From positions 49,051 to 113,050 of the forward strand of contig CAYYNT010000005.1 of the NCBI GenBank assembly GCA_964473155.1: a stretch of 64,000 nucleotides of DNA, given 5' to 3'. Position 1 is the first letter of the stretch. Every line of letters starts with the position of its first letter. Origin of the DNA: JAJFUG01 sp964473155. GTDB lineage: Bacteria > Gemmatimonadota > Glassbacteria > GWA2-58-10. Positions 7,183-16,225 of the stretch are shown here, piece after piece. The position numbers were made by a program, and so were the translations under genes. The notes beneath the pieces were generated by a model. That model saw nothing but the letters and a program-made list of their open reading frames with translations, did not search any database and had not been told where the DNA came from.

Positions 7183-7976
7183 TCGGCGGTTTCCCTGCTC
7201 TGTCCGCTTTTCCCCCACCGCATCTCCCCCTCGGCGACCTCGCGGAAATAGCTGATCGACGGGTTGCGCTTGAACTCGCGCTGGTAGATTTCGATCAGGC
7301 CGCGGTCGGCGAAGCTGTAAAAGCCCTCCTCGCCCACGATCACGTGGTCCAGGAGCCGCACCTCGATCAGGCTGGCGGCGAAAACGACATCGCGGGTGAG
7401 TTGCTTGTCCTCGTTGCTGGGGGAGGGATTGCCGGAGGGGTGGTTGTGCGCCACCACGATAGCGGCGGCGTTGTACTGAAGGCAACGGCGCAGAAGCTCG
7501 CGCAGGTAGATGATATTGTAGCTGAGCGTGCCCTGGAAGAGGTCCTCGGCGCGCATCACCGCGTGACGGGCATCCAGGAAGAGGACCTTGAACAGCTCGA
7601 CATCCCGGTCGCGCATGCTGTGGCGCAGGTAATCGTACACGTCCGACGCCCCATGCACGAACACGGCTTCCTGAAGACGGTCTTCCAGGAAACGGCGCGC
7701 CACCTCGTGGATCAGCTTGAGCGCCGCGGCGTTCTTTTCGCCCACGCCCTGGACTTCTGTCAGGCTCTCCAGCGGGGCCTCGAACACCCTGCGCAGGCTG
7801 CCCATTTTCGCCAGGAGCTCGCGCGCTGGCTGCTTGCAGTCGCGGCGCGGCGTGCCCAGGGTCAGCAGGAACTCGATTATCTCATCGTCACGGAACGCGG
7901 CGAGGCCCTTTTCCAGGAACTTGTCGCGCAACCGCCCCCGGTGTCCCTGGCCGACGCTTGATTCAGCCGGATTCAT
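7179..7976 (-). CDS. radC: RadC-family JAB/MPN+ protein
   Basis: This 265-residue protein has an N-terminal helix-hairpin-helix region (LTEVQGVGEKNAAAL, about residues 72-86) and a C-terminal JAB metalloprotease-like domain. The metal-binding signature is AHNHPSGNPSPSNED. RadC-like proteins were once linked to DNA repair, but their function is unsettled and many are carried by mobile elements. The start overlaps the stop of the upstream 8365 gene in ATGA. The downstream gene is the HicB homologue. Confidence 0.9.
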   Translation of the reverse strand: MNPAESSVGQGHRGRLRDKFLEKGLAAFRDDEIIEFLLTLGTPRRDCKQPARELLAKMGSLRRVFEAPLESLTEVQGVGEKNAAALKLIHEVARRFLEDRLQEAVFVHGASDVYDYLRHSMRDRDVELFKVLFLDARHAVMRAEDLFQGTLSYNIIYLRELLRRCLQYNAAAIVVAHNHPSGNPSPSNEDKQLTRDVVFAASLIEVRLLDHVIVGEEGFYSFADRGLIEIYQREFKRNPSISYFREVAEGEMRWGKSGQSRETAE

Positions 7977-8365
7977 GGGGAACCCTCCGTTTTTTCTCCC
8001 GGTATTTCGCGTTCGGCCAGGAACTCTTTCAGCGCGGTCTCCATTCTGTCTTTTTCGATCAGACCGCAGGCCACAAAAAGCTCGCCCACCTGGGTGAAAT
8101 TATTCTCCTGCAGGTGCAGAAGGTTTTCCACATCCTGGCGTTCCAGGATGCCCATGTTGACCGCCAGTTCGCCGAACCGTTCGCGGCAGCCGTTCTGTTT
8201 CTCGAGAATACGGTTGACCGACAGCGGGTTCAGCAGCCCGCGGCTCATCGCCAGCTGGCCGATCGGCATGTTGATGGTCTGCTGGAAATCCAGCGCGCGC
8301 GCCAGGGAGCGTTCATCGATCAGGCCCTTGCGCACCAGAAACTGGCCGAAAAGCTCTATCGGCAT
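7973..8365 (-). CDS. MshEN/GspE N-terminal-like repeat protein
   Basis: This 130-residue soluble protein contains about three repeats of a LGxLLVxxGLIxxxxLxxAL-type unit: FGQFLVRKGLIDERSLARAL, IGQLAMSRGLL and VGELFVACGLI. This pattern is found in the N-terminal cyclic-di-GMP-binding MshEN domains of type II secretion/type IV pilus ATPases and in stand-alone proteins. No ATPase domain is present. AAAGGAG lies 11 bases upstream of the ATG. Its stop overlaps radC, so the two are in one operon. The function is unknown. Confidence 0.5.
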   Translation of the reverse strand: MPIELFGQFLVRKGLIDERSLARALDFQQTINMPIGQLAMSRGLLNPLSVNRILEKQNGCRERFGELAVNMGILERQDVENLLHLQENNFTQVGELFVACGLIEKDRMETALKEFLAEREIPGEKTEGSP

Positions 8366-8419
8366 GGCCCCGCTCCTTTGAGAGGGAGGACCGGTCCGGT
8401 TTTACGGACCGTACTTCCG

Positions 8420-8683
8420 TCACTCACGGGTAATGGCCCAGACATCCAGGTCGAACGTCCCCTCGCTGCTCAGCAGCACGCGCCGCAGGGTCCCGTCCTG
8501 GGCCTCGAACCACATGACCGTGTTGGCCCCTGACTGATAGATGGTCACCAGCAGTCCGTAACTTTTTGGGACGCTGAACTGCATCGTGGGTTTGGTGTCC
8601 CTGAAACTCTGGGCGAAAAGGTATCCACTGAGTCCGCCGATCAGCGCTATGGCGAAAATCAGAGCCAGCATCTTCTTGCGCAT
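8420..8683 (-). CDS. Small exported or membrane-anchored hypothetical protein
   Basis: This 87-residue protein starts at 8683, with GGGAG about 8 bases upstream. A basic start (MRKKM) and a hydrophobic stretch ALIFAIALIGGLSGYLFA act as a signal or anchor. The remaining 60 or so residues are predicted beta-rich (VTIYQSGANTVMWFEAQDGTLRRVLL). No family is recognised. It is separated from the downstream gene by 54 bases with a small hairpin (8393-8410). Confidence 0.6.
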   Translation of the reverse strand: MRKKMLALIFAIALIGGLSGYLFAQSFRDTKPTMQFSVPKSYGLLVTIYQSGANTVMWFEAQDGTLRRVLLSSEGTFDLDVWAITRE

Positions 8684-8821
8684 TCTTACAGCTCCCTTCG
8701 GTTTAGATTGCGCGGGGGTGAGCACTCAGGCTCCCGCGGGTTTAAAGTTATTGTTTGTCATTTTATCGGCCGTCCGGGCGAAAAAGATTATGAAAACATC
8801 ATGCGCCCCGGCGGAAATCGT

Positions 8822-10021
8822 TCATACCAGTCCGAGCCGGAAAGCGGCGCTGAAAACCGGCCTGAGCAGGGCGTTCCTGGCCCTGGCCAGAGGGAAACGT
8901 CCGGGATCGCCGATAAAATACCGTCCCTCCTCCGGCAGTATTACCAGGGAGACCTTGATGTTCGGCGCAACGCCGATCATCAGCCCGCGGCTCATGCAGG
9001 CCTCGTACAGATAGCCGAACACCGGTATCATATCCTCGGTCTTCGGCGGAGGCACATGCTCGAAATCAGTGCCCTGGAGCGGACGGAACACGCAGACCGT
9101 GGGCACCGCCCCGGCCGAGGTGATCCAGTCGATGGCCTCGATGGTCTTTTCCGGCGGCTCCAGTCCGGCCACGATCTCACCATTGGTCGTATTGAATATC
9201 CCGGCGCAGTATTCGATGGCCTCCAGGTAGCGGTCCAGCCCGTAGTGCGTATTCTTGCCCGGACAGACAGAGGCGAAAATCTCGCGGTCCCAGATCTCGA
9301 AACAGAAAGAAACACGGTTGACTCCCATTTTCCTGAGCGCGCGGTAGCGCTTAAGGTCGTGGTGCGGGGGAGTCTGAACGCCGATAAGCAGCCCGTATTT
9401 CTTTTTCACCGCCCGGATATAGGGTTCGAGTATGTCCAGATAAGTGTCGCCGTGGTAATGGCCGGTGTTGAAATCCACATAGGTGATACGGTTTTCCTTT
9501 ACCGCGGCGCCCACTGTTTCGAGCACGTCGTTCAAGCTTTTGTCTTCGGCGTCATCCCGTCCCAGGTTAAGGCCCACCGAACAGAACTTGCAGTTCACCC
9601 GCTCCGGTTTCTCCAGCCAGTAATCGCAGACTTTTGCCGGGTAGATTGCCAGGTATGTCCCCTGCATGGTGCCCACTCGGCGCATGGGAGTTCCACGGGA
9701 GGTGTTCAGGCTGTACCACGCGGGACGCGGAGTGAGGCGGACCGGCGCAACCGGCTCGCCGTCGCGGTATATCCGGTAGCTTCTGTCCACCTCGCGCTCG
9801 AGGCAATAGCAGCTTTGCGCGGCGAAAGCCTCGGTCACCGGGATGTTCGTGTACAGGCCATCCGGTAGAATGACTTCCAGTCCGCTCCCCAGCCCGGCGC
9901 GTGTGCGCATTATCTCCCGTCCGCCATCGGATTCCACCCGGCAGGAGCCGCCCAGGCGTATGCCGCGGCAGAACAGGTCGAGCTTTAGCAGGCCGGGATT
10001 GCGTCTCACGTCATCGAGCAT
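8822..10021 (-). CDS. Radical SAM protein with a variant cluster motif
   Basis: This 399-residue protein has three clustered cysteines, Cys132, Cys144 and Cys147, spaced C-x11-C-x2-C (VCDYWLEKPERVNCKFC). The usual spacing is C-x3-C-x2-C. Downstream features fit a radical SAM TIM barrel: DFNTGHYHGDTYLDIL, GVQTPPHHDLKRYRALRKMGVNRVSF-type strands and helices, and GLEPPEKTIEAI. The enzyme would use S-adenosylmethionine and a [4Fe-4S] cluster; the substrate is unknown. It is preceded by a probable promoter and stands alone. Confidence 0.72.
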   Translation of the reverse strand: MLDDVRRNPGLLKLDLFCRGIRLGGSCRVESDGGREIMRTRAGLGSGLEVILPDGLYTNIPVTEAFAAQSCYCLEREVDRSYRIYRDGEPVAPVRLTPRPAWYSLNTSRGTPMRRVGTMQGTYLAIYPAKVCDYWLEKPERVNCKFCSVGLNLGRDDAEDKSLNDVLETVGAAVKENRITYVDFNTGHYHGDTYLDILEPYIRAVKKKYGLLIGVQTPPHHDLKRYRALRKMGVNRVSFCFEIWDREIFASVCPGKNTHYGLDRYLEAIEYCAGIFNTTNGEIVAGLEPPEKTIEAIDWITSAGAVPTVCVFRPLQGTDFEHVPPPKTEDMIPVFGYLYEACMSRGLMIGVAPNIKVSLVILPEEGRYFIGDPGRFPLARARNALLRPVFSAAFRLGLV

Positions 10022-10069
10022 TGGAAGTTTCGTTCTCCCTGAAACGGTTTATAAGAATATACTCCTTAA

Positions 10070-10097
10070 ATTTTACATCTTTCATTGCGCATTGCAA
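10070..10097 (-). promoter_or_regulatory. Possible promoter of the radical SAM gene
   Basis: Read on the minus strand, TTGCAA (10097-10092), a 16-base spacer and TAAAAT (10075-10070) lie about 50 bases upstream of the ATG at 10021. The match is moderate. Confidence 0.35.
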
Positions 10098-10122
10098 CTT
10101 TTCCGCATCGGGCGCAGAGGTT

Positions 10123-12111
10123 TCAGCGGACATAACCCAGGGAGCGGAGCCGCTCGACCATTTCGCGGTCATAACGGTAGGGGGAGCTTTGCCCGCGCAC
10201 GGGAGGAGGAGGGCCGTAGGTGCGGATATGGCGCAGTGAGGGTGGTCCGCCGGGGCCAGACATGCCTACCTCGGTGCGAACCCGTCCGGCCATGTTCCGT
10301 CCAACCGGAAGGCCCATCAGGTAGAGCATGGTGGGAGTGATATCCTCGAGGTAGAACGGGCTGCCGGAACGCATTCCGGCTTTCGCATCTATGCCGCTGA
10401 AAACCACCGCACCGCGCCGGCCGCTCTGGCGGCCTCGCTTTCCGGGATCGCAAACCACCACGGTCAGACCGGTCGGCTGGCAGGTCTGCAGGAGCTGGCC
10501 CAGAAGGTAGTCAAGATAGCGGCAGTACTCGGGAATAAGAGGACGGAGGCTTTCCGGGCGGAGAAGGTCGGTCCTTTCATCGATCCGCCCGAGAATGTCG
10601 GGACCCTGGAGATAGATGGCGATAAAATTGACTTTCCGTCTGGATTGAAGCTCCATCGCCGCCCTGGTGTAGAACAGGTCGGCCCGGTAGATCGAGCTGA
10701 CCAGCTCGGCGGTCTCGCTGCTCACTCCGCTCGAAAGGAAAGCCGTCAGGCGCGGGCAATGCTCAAGAATCACCGGCGTCTCGTTTTCCAGGCGCAAGGA
10801 GAGGTGAGAGAGCGAATCGAATTCCGCGCGCGGATACACCTCCTCCTCGAAGTATGCCTGACTGGCGCGCTTTTCCTGACGGACCAGGGCGAGTTTCGGA
10901 AACGTGCGCTCGCTTACCGTGAAACCCTCATTATGCGCCGCGGGCCAGGAAGCCCACCAGTTGACCACGCCGCTTCGCACCCTGAACAGGGCCAGGATTT
11001 CCCATATCGATTTGCTTCGGCGAGTGCTGGCGCTGAGCGGAGCGGGGCGGTAAAGGGCGAAGAAAGGAAAAACATGGGCCGCCACGGAACGCAGCCCTGG
11101 AGCTGCATACGGGGAACGGGGCTGACGGGACAGGCCGCGAAGAGTGGGAAGAGTGAAAAAATTCACTCCATGGTCCTCGGGAGTCACTCCGGTTGAAACA
11201 GTGTTCCAGACCTGCGGGGCAAGATAATTTTCGGTGCTCTCGATCTCTGAGCTGAAACCTTCCTTTATGAGAAACGCCAGATTAGGCAGACTGTCGTTTT
11301 CAACCTGGTTAAACAGCATTTCAGAATCGATTCCGTCAATCCCCACCAGCAGCATGGGAAGACGGGTGATCGAGGAGCGCTCCTCGATTGTGTCCGCCAG
11401 AGAACTGTCAGACGCGTTGTTCAGGTAAATCCCTCCGGCCCAGCATATTTCGAGCAGCAGCACAGCGGCGAGCGGAAGGGCGTAGCCCCGCGAGAGCGCG
11501 GCCCTGTTCGCGTGCGAGGGTTCGGGGACTCCGGCCAGGATGAAGTATATCATCACGATCAGCCTGGAAGCCCCCAGGCTTACCAGGGTGATGATAGCCA
11601 GCGCTGTCAGGGTGACCGGGCCGACCGGCTCGATCATGTCCGATTCCATCATCATGACATGCCACCAGCCGGTCAGGTATACACACAAGACAAGCGCGGC
11701 GCCTACGGAAAGAAGCGCCGTGCCGAACGAGCCGCCTTTGCGAAGGTCCTGCTCGGGCCTCTTGTGACGGGCCCAGTAAAGCGCGGGAGCCAGGACAAGG
11801 ATAAAAGTCACGCTGACAAATGCCAGACTGAGGTACAGGAAAAAAAGCAGGATGTCCAGCGGTTGTTCGATGAATGACGGATCGGCCAGAAGGCTTCCTG
11901 AGGTGGTCAGGGCCGCCAGTATCACGCCGATCAGGAGGGCGGTCCGGGAAGCCAGCCCAAGTACGGCGCGCCAGGACGCCCGTCCTGTCCGGGCGCTCAG
12001 GAAACGCTCGACCGGGCTTTCCAGGTAGCCCAGGGCGCGCAGCCGGGAGCGTATTTCCTCGACCGGCTGCCCGATCTGTTCCTGCGGATTCATGTCCTTG
12101 TCTTCGGACAC
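10123..12111 (-). CDS. Membrane protein with degenerate alkaline-phosphatase-superfamily domain
   Basis: This is a 662-residue protein. About five or six membrane segments lie between residues 50 and 235. A phosphodiesterase/sulfatase-like domain follows, with LLVGIDGID and QVWNTVSTGVTPEDHGV. The usual SDHG metal-ligand motif appears as CDPGKRG, lacking the histidine, so catalysis may be lost or altered. The protein begins and ends with similar RLRALGYLE and RLRSLGYVR motifs. The start is GTG 12111 with AAAGG upstream; ATG 12093 is an alternative. It lies 2 bases after the polyprenyl synthase gene, the last member of the prenyl operon. Confidence 0.7.
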   Translation of the reverse strand: MSEDKDMNPQEQIGQPVEEIRSRLRALGYLESPVERFLSARTGRASWRAVLGLASRTALLIGVILAALTTSGSLLADPSFIEQPLDILLFFLYLSLAFVSVTFILVLAPALYWARHKRPEQDLRKGGSFGTALLSVGAALVLCVYLTGWWHVMMMESDMIEPVGPVTLTALAIITLVSLGASRLIVMIYFILAGVPEPSHANRAALSRGYALPLAAVLLLEICWAGGIYLNNASDSSLADTIEERSSITRLPMLLVGIDGIDSEMLFNQVENDSLPNLAFLIKEGFSSEIESTENYLAPQVWNTVSTGVTPEDHGVNFFTLPTLRGLSRQPRSPYAAPGLRSVAAHVFPFFALYRPAPLSASTRRSKSIWEILALFRVRSGVVNWWASWPAAHNEGFTVSERTFPKLALVRQEKRASQAYFEEEVYPRAEFDSLSHLSLRLENETPVILEHCPRLTAFLSSGVSSETAELVSSIYRADLFYTRAAMELQSRRKVNFIAIYLQGPDILGRIDERTDLLRPESLRPLIPEYCRYLDYLLGQLLQTCQPTGLTVVVCDPGKRGRQSGRRGAVVFSGIDAKAGMRSGSPFYLEDITPTMLYLMGLPVGRNMAGRVRTEVGMSGPGGPPSLRHIRTYGPPPPVRGQSSPYRYDREMVERLRSLGYVR

Positions 12112-12113
12112 TC

Positions 12114-13019
12114 TCAGGCCTTTCTGCTGTAGATATAATCCGCCAGCCCGAGCAGGAGGGAGGCGCGCGGACCGAAAGGAGCCAGCGCGTTCCGGGCGGT
12201 GTTCAGAAGGTCACGGGCGATCACGCGCGAGGACTCCAGCCCGAATACGCTGACAAATGTCCGCCGCCGCCCGGACGGGTTAGCCTGCTTGCCCAGTTCC
12301 CCGGGTGATGAATCGTTTTCGAGAATGTCATCCACTACCTGATACGCCAGCCCGAGGTTTTTGGCATATGCGGTCAGACAGTCGATCGTGTTCTTTTTAG
12401 CGCCGCAGAGCCTCGCCCCCAGCGTGGCGGACAGGATGAACAGCGCACCGGTCTTCCGGCTGTGCACGAACTCCAGGCTTTCCAGGCTTTCCTCATCCAG
12501 GTTCAGGTCTTTCCACTGTCCGCCGATCATTCCCGGAACGCCCACACAGTCTGCGGCGTCGCGCACCAGGGCCGCGGCGGATTTCGTGTTGAGCGAACAG
12601 CTCTCCACCGATTGTCCAATCAGGTTGAACCCCTGCATCAGAAGGGCATTGGCGGCCAATATGGCCGTGGCCTCGCCCGCGTGAATATGCAGCGCCGCAT
12701 GTCCGCGACGCAGCGAGGCGTTGTCCATGCAGGGCAGGTCATCCAGAATGAGCGAGGCGGTGTGAATCATTTCCACGGCGCAGGCCGCATCCAGCACGGA
12801 TTCGGCCTTGCCTCCGGCCAGCTCCGCCGAGACCAGGGTCAGCACCGGGCGCACCCGTTTGGCCGGGGCAAGCAGGCTGTAGCGCATGGCCTCGACCACC
12901 GGGGCCGAAAAATCCTCCCGGCGCGGCAGCCGGGATTCAAGAACGTCATCCACCAGCCGGACGTAGGGAAGAAAGGCCTGCTTGAACTGCGTTTCCGAGT
13001 TGTTCAGTTTGCGCTCCAT
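12114..13019 (-). CDS. Isoprenyl diphosphate synthase (farnesyl/geranylgeranyl type)
   Basis: This 301-residue trans-prenyltransferase has both aspartate-rich motifs: DDLPCMD, near residue 93, and DDILEND, near residue 220. It condenses allylic diphosphates with isopentenyl diphosphate to give C15-C20 chains. Length and motifs fit the short-chain (IspA/GGPS) class. Chain length cannot be fixed by eye. It sits between two phosphodiesterase-superfamily genes in the operon and is the obvious source of the prenyl donor for the UbiA enzyme encoded upstream. Confidence 0.88.
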   Translation of the reverse strand: MERKLNNSETQFKQAFLPYVRLVDDVLESRLPRREDFSAPVVEAMRYSLLAPAKRVRPVLTLVSAELAGGKAESVLDAACAVEMIHTASLILDDLPCMDNASLRRGHAALHIHAGEATAILAANALLMQGFNLIGQSVESCSLNTKSAAALVRDAADCVGVPGMIGGQWKDLNLDEESLESLEFVHSRKTGALFILSATLGARLCGAKKNTIDCLTAYAKNLGLAYQVVDDILENDSSPGELGKQANPSGRRRTFVSVFGLESSRVIARDLLNTARNALAPFGPRASLLLGLADYIYSRKA

Positions 13020-13040
13020 TGCATCTGATTTCGTCCGCTG

Positions 13041-15206
13041 TCAGGCCCGGAAAAGGTCCTTTCCCTCGTATTCAGGCGGGACCGGGCATTCCAGGTAATT
13101 CAGCGCGGTGGGGGCTATATCCCTCAGGTCCGGCGTCTGACGGTTGATCTTCCGGTTGCAGAACAGGACGCCGGGAACCAGGTCTCGGTCCACGCTGCAA
13201 TGGTCACCGCTCCATTTCTCGGGGTTCGGTTCGATCACCTCCGCGCCGAAACCGCCCAGAGCGGTCTGCCAGCTCACCCGGTAGTTTCGATTGAATCCCG
13301 CAATCAGATCGGGCGCTTCCTCAACCCGCCTGCCGTGATACACCTCCAGGCCGGCATATACGCGGCTGACCACCCTGGCGCCATCCGCCGGGTCGGTAAG
13401 GCCGCTCAGGCGGGAGGAGATTCCGTTTATCACCTGCACGTATTCCTCGCCGCGTTGAACGATTCCCTGAGCCTCGCGGCCGATCATGTTCACGAATATG
13501 AGACCAAGGCCCAGGGAATAAGCTTTTGTACCGGACCAGTCCACGTTGCGGAAGAAATCGCCGCCGCCGAAAAGGTCTCTCAGGTTGTACTGCCCGTCCT
13601 GCTGGCCCTTGAGACGCATGAAGCCGTTCTGCACCAGCCAGTTGTTGATATTCACGCCCTTGCGGAACGAGGCGAAGCCATGATCGCTGAGCACCAGAAG
13701 GAGGGTGTCGGGGTCCTCGAACCGCTGGCGCACCTCGCCCACCACGGAATCCATCCGCTTGTAAAACGAGAGTAACGCCCCGCCGAAACTTTCTTCCAGC
13801 GCCGGGTCGTACAACGGGTGCTCTTTGTCCCTCAGACGCCAGAACATGTGCTGCACGCGGTCGATACAACTGAACAGCTCGAAGAACAGGTTCGGCCGCT
13901 CTTTTTCCAGCACTTCGAGCGCCATGGCGCGGCGTTTGTCGAAAATCATGTTCAGATCATCCAGGAAAGCCTGCTCGCCGATCCTGTGTTCTTTCAATGC
14001 CGCGGTCTCGGCGGCCCAGCCGCGGGTTTTGAAAAGGCCTATATTACGGGCCAGCCGCGCGGCGAAATTCCCCGGCCAGGAAATCGGCAGGACCGGTTCC
14101 TCGGGGTGTATCTCGACCGGACTCATGAATATTTTAACGTCCTCCGCGATCCGGGTGGCGATAAAGCGGCAGAACCCGCGCAGACGGACCAGGAAATTCA
14201 GCTCGAAAGTCACCTCGGCCCAGTCGCTCCATTGGCCCTCGGATAGCTCCAGGCGTTGGCCGTTCAGTTCCACGGCCACACGTCCGGGGCCAAGACGCTG
14301 GAAAGCGATGGGCGCGGTCAGGCTGCTTTCTTTATCGAGATTGTCCAGTTCGCGGTCCAGGCGTTCGACAGCGCCACTGTCCCCACTGGCCTCGGCCTCG
14401 GTGCGTTTTTTGAGCAGACGGCTGCGGCGCTGACGAGTCACCGGGTTCCAGGGCCCCTGCACCAGCGCCCCTGCGCGACCATCAGGCCCGAACTCGATAC
14501 CCACAACCTTGCCGCCGAACTCTGTTTCCGTGGCGCTTTCCGCGTAGATATCAGTCGTGAAAAAATGATATGTGGCCTGCGTGCCGCGCAGGTCCGGCGT
14601 GGAAAGGCCGGTAAGAAGAACGCTGCCCGCAGGCAGGCTTTCCGCCGGGAACGCGACCGGGGCCTCGAGAGCGGCGCTCTTTATTCCGTTTTCGGCGGCC
14701 ACGGCCCAGAAGGGCTTCCCGGAACGCAAACACACGGCCGAGGGCTTCTCCAGCGGGATCAGGTCGAACAGGAAACGCGGATAGACCGGCCTGACCTCGG
14801 CGATGCGGGGACTGTATGTGGAGGGATCGCGGTTCAGGAAATCATAGATGCCGTGCACTCCGGCCTGGGCTGACACAGAGAAGGTGGACCAGGCCACCGG
14901 GGATTCCGGCGGGATCGAGCTGGCCAGACGGGTGTAGCCGCCCTCCGAGGCCAGTCGGGACAGATTGGGCAGTTCGCCGCGCGCCATGAACTCATCCATA
15001 AGGTCCGGGTCCGCGGCATCGAAACCCAGGATTATGACTTTATGCTTGAGTTCCCTGGGATGGACCTCGGGCTTTTTCCCGCGGCAACCGGGCAGCGAGG
15101 CGGCGGCGACAGCTCCGGCGGCGGCAGCGGCATGGGTGAGCAACTCGCGGCGGCTCATTCCGTAAGCCGGAACTTCATCGCGACTATTACCGGAAGCCTT
15201 GTTCAT
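13041..15206 (-). CDS. Secreted alkaline-phosphatase-superfamily phosphodiesterase
   Basis: This is a 721-residue protein. The N-terminus has a twin-arginine-like motif (SRRELL) before a hydrophobic stretch ending in a possible lipobox (LPGC). The catalytic fold shows VIILGFDAADPDLM for the first metal-binding Asp, ESPVAWSTFS for the nucleophile region and LVLSDHGFASF with the Asp-His metal ligands intact. Members of this family hydrolyse phosphodiesters or nucleotide pyrophosphates. The operon context suggests a lipid or lipid-linked phosphate substrate, which is inference. Confidence 0.8.
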   Translation of the reverse strand: MNKASGNSRDEVPAYGMSRRELLTHAAAAAGAVAAASLPGCRGKKPEVHPRELKHKVIILGFDAADPDLMDEFMARGELPNLSRLASEGGYTRLASSIPPESPVAWSTFSVSAQAGVHGIYDFLNRDPSTYSPRIAEVRPVYPRFLFDLIPLEKPSAVCLRSGKPFWAVAAENGIKSAALEAPVAFPAESLPAGSVLLTGLSTPDLRGTQATYHFFTTDIYAESATETEFGGKVVGIEFGPDGRAGALVQGPWNPVTRQRRSRLLKKRTEAEASGDSGAVERLDRELDNLDKESSLTAPIAFQRLGPGRVAVELNGQRLELSEGQWSDWAEVTFELNFLVRLRGFCRFIATRIAEDVKIFMSPVEIHPEEPVLPISWPGNFAARLARNIGLFKTRGWAAETAALKEHRIGEQAFLDDLNMIFDKRRAMALEVLEKERPNLFFELFSCIDRVQHMFWRLRDKEHPLYDPALEESFGGALLSFYKRMDSVVGEVRQRFEDPDTLLLVLSDHGFASFRKGVNINNWLVQNGFMRLKGQQDGQYNLRDLFGGGDFFRNVDWSGTKAYSLGLGLIFVNMIGREAQGIVQRGEEYVQVINGISSRLSGLTDPADGARVVSRVYAGLEVYHGRRVEEAPDLIAGFNRNYRVSWQTALGGFGAEVIEPNPEKWSGDHCSVDRDLVPGVLFCNRKINRQTPDLRDIAPTALNYLECPVPPEYEGKDLFRA

Positions 15207-15248
15207 ATTCAGAGCACCTCTGCCGTTCCCCGGCGGGGGTAAGACTGA

Positions 15249-16211
15249 TCACAGGATGTAAGCCACGGCGAAACCTGCCTGGGCCATCATCATCAGACGG
15301 TACATGTTGGTCCAGGAGGGATGATTTTCCGTGGCGGCCAGGCTTTCCGGGTCGCGCAGAATCAGCCAGGAGGTGTATGCGCCGTAGAGCGCCAGCCAGA
15401 TTCCCAACCCGGCGAGGATATACGGGTTGCCCGAAAGGACCGGCCCGCCCTCCGGCCTGGTGATAAATATCCCCAGCGGCATCATCAGCCAGGGCAGCAC
15501 GAACGACGGGGCGATCATCCAGGCCGAGGCGCGAACACCGAAGCGCAGGGGCAGAGTGATGCAGCCCGCGGCCCGGTCGCCCGGCATGTCCGAGTAATCC
15601 TTCGTCGAGGCTGAACCCAGCAGGAACAGGAAAAATATCCCGCCTATGTACCAGGGTTCGATGTCCCCGGAGATCGCAGCCACGCTGGACCAGCCGGCCA
15701 CCTTGAGCAGCCAGCCGCGCGGTACGGCGATTGTCAGGTTGGCCAGCAGCCAGTGACGCTTGGTGCGGAAAGGCCGCGCCGAGTAAACATAAGTCAGAAC
15801 AGCGGCCACCGCCACAAGCGCGAAACATTCACGCCGCCCCCCCGGAGCGGTCAGCCAAGCCAGGGCCAGGGCCAGGGCATAGAGCGCGGCTGAATACAGC
15901 GCGGCCGATTTCACACTGATTTGCCCGGAGGGAAGCATGCGGCCGGGCTTGTTCACCCGGTCGTTTTCCAGGTCGGTGATCTGGTTGAGCACGTTGGAGG
16001 CGGCGTTGAGCACCGCGGCCATCAGCCCGCCCAGGGCGATGAAGAACAGCGTTTCGCCGGTTCCCAGGGCGGAAATCTGCTCCGGGAAAGAGCGCCCGGC
16101 ATGGTGCGCCCCCGCGCCGACAGCGGTCAGCGCGCCGCTCACCATCCCTAACATCGGCGGCAGAAGAGTGAACGGCCGGGTGAACTTGAAATATCTGATT
16201 ATTGCATTCAT
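15249..16211 (-). CDS. UbiA-family prenyltransferase
   Basis: This is a 320-residue integral membrane protein with about eight or nine helices. It carries both Mg-prenyl-diphosphate motifs: NQITDLENDRVNKP, near residue 90, and KDYSDMPGDR, near residue 205. UbiA enzymes transfer prenyl chains to aromatic or glycerol-type acceptors. The second motif with KDxxDxxGD is reminiscent of chlorophyll-synthase/DGGGP-synthase relatives. The acceptor is unknown. The neighbours supply a prenyl diphosphate synthase and prenol kinase homologues, so a prenyl-lipid product is likely. Confidence 0.85.
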   Translation of the reverse strand: MNAIIRYFKFTRPFTLLPPMLGMVSGALTAVGAGAHHAGRSFPEQISALGTGETLFFIALGGLMAAVLNAASNVLNQITDLENDRVNKPGRMLPSGQISVKSAALYSAALYALALALAWLTAPGGRRECFALVAVAAVLTYVYSARPFRTKRHWLLANLTIAVPRGWLLKVAGWSSVAAISGDIEPWYIGGIFFLFLLGSASTKDYSDMPGDRAAGCITLPLRFGVRASAWMIAPSFVLPWLMMPLGIFITRPEGGPVLSGNPYILAGLGIWLALYGAYTSWLILRDPESLAATENHPSWTNMYRLMMMAQAGFAVAYIL

Positions 16212-16225
16212 CTGTTATCCGCAAT

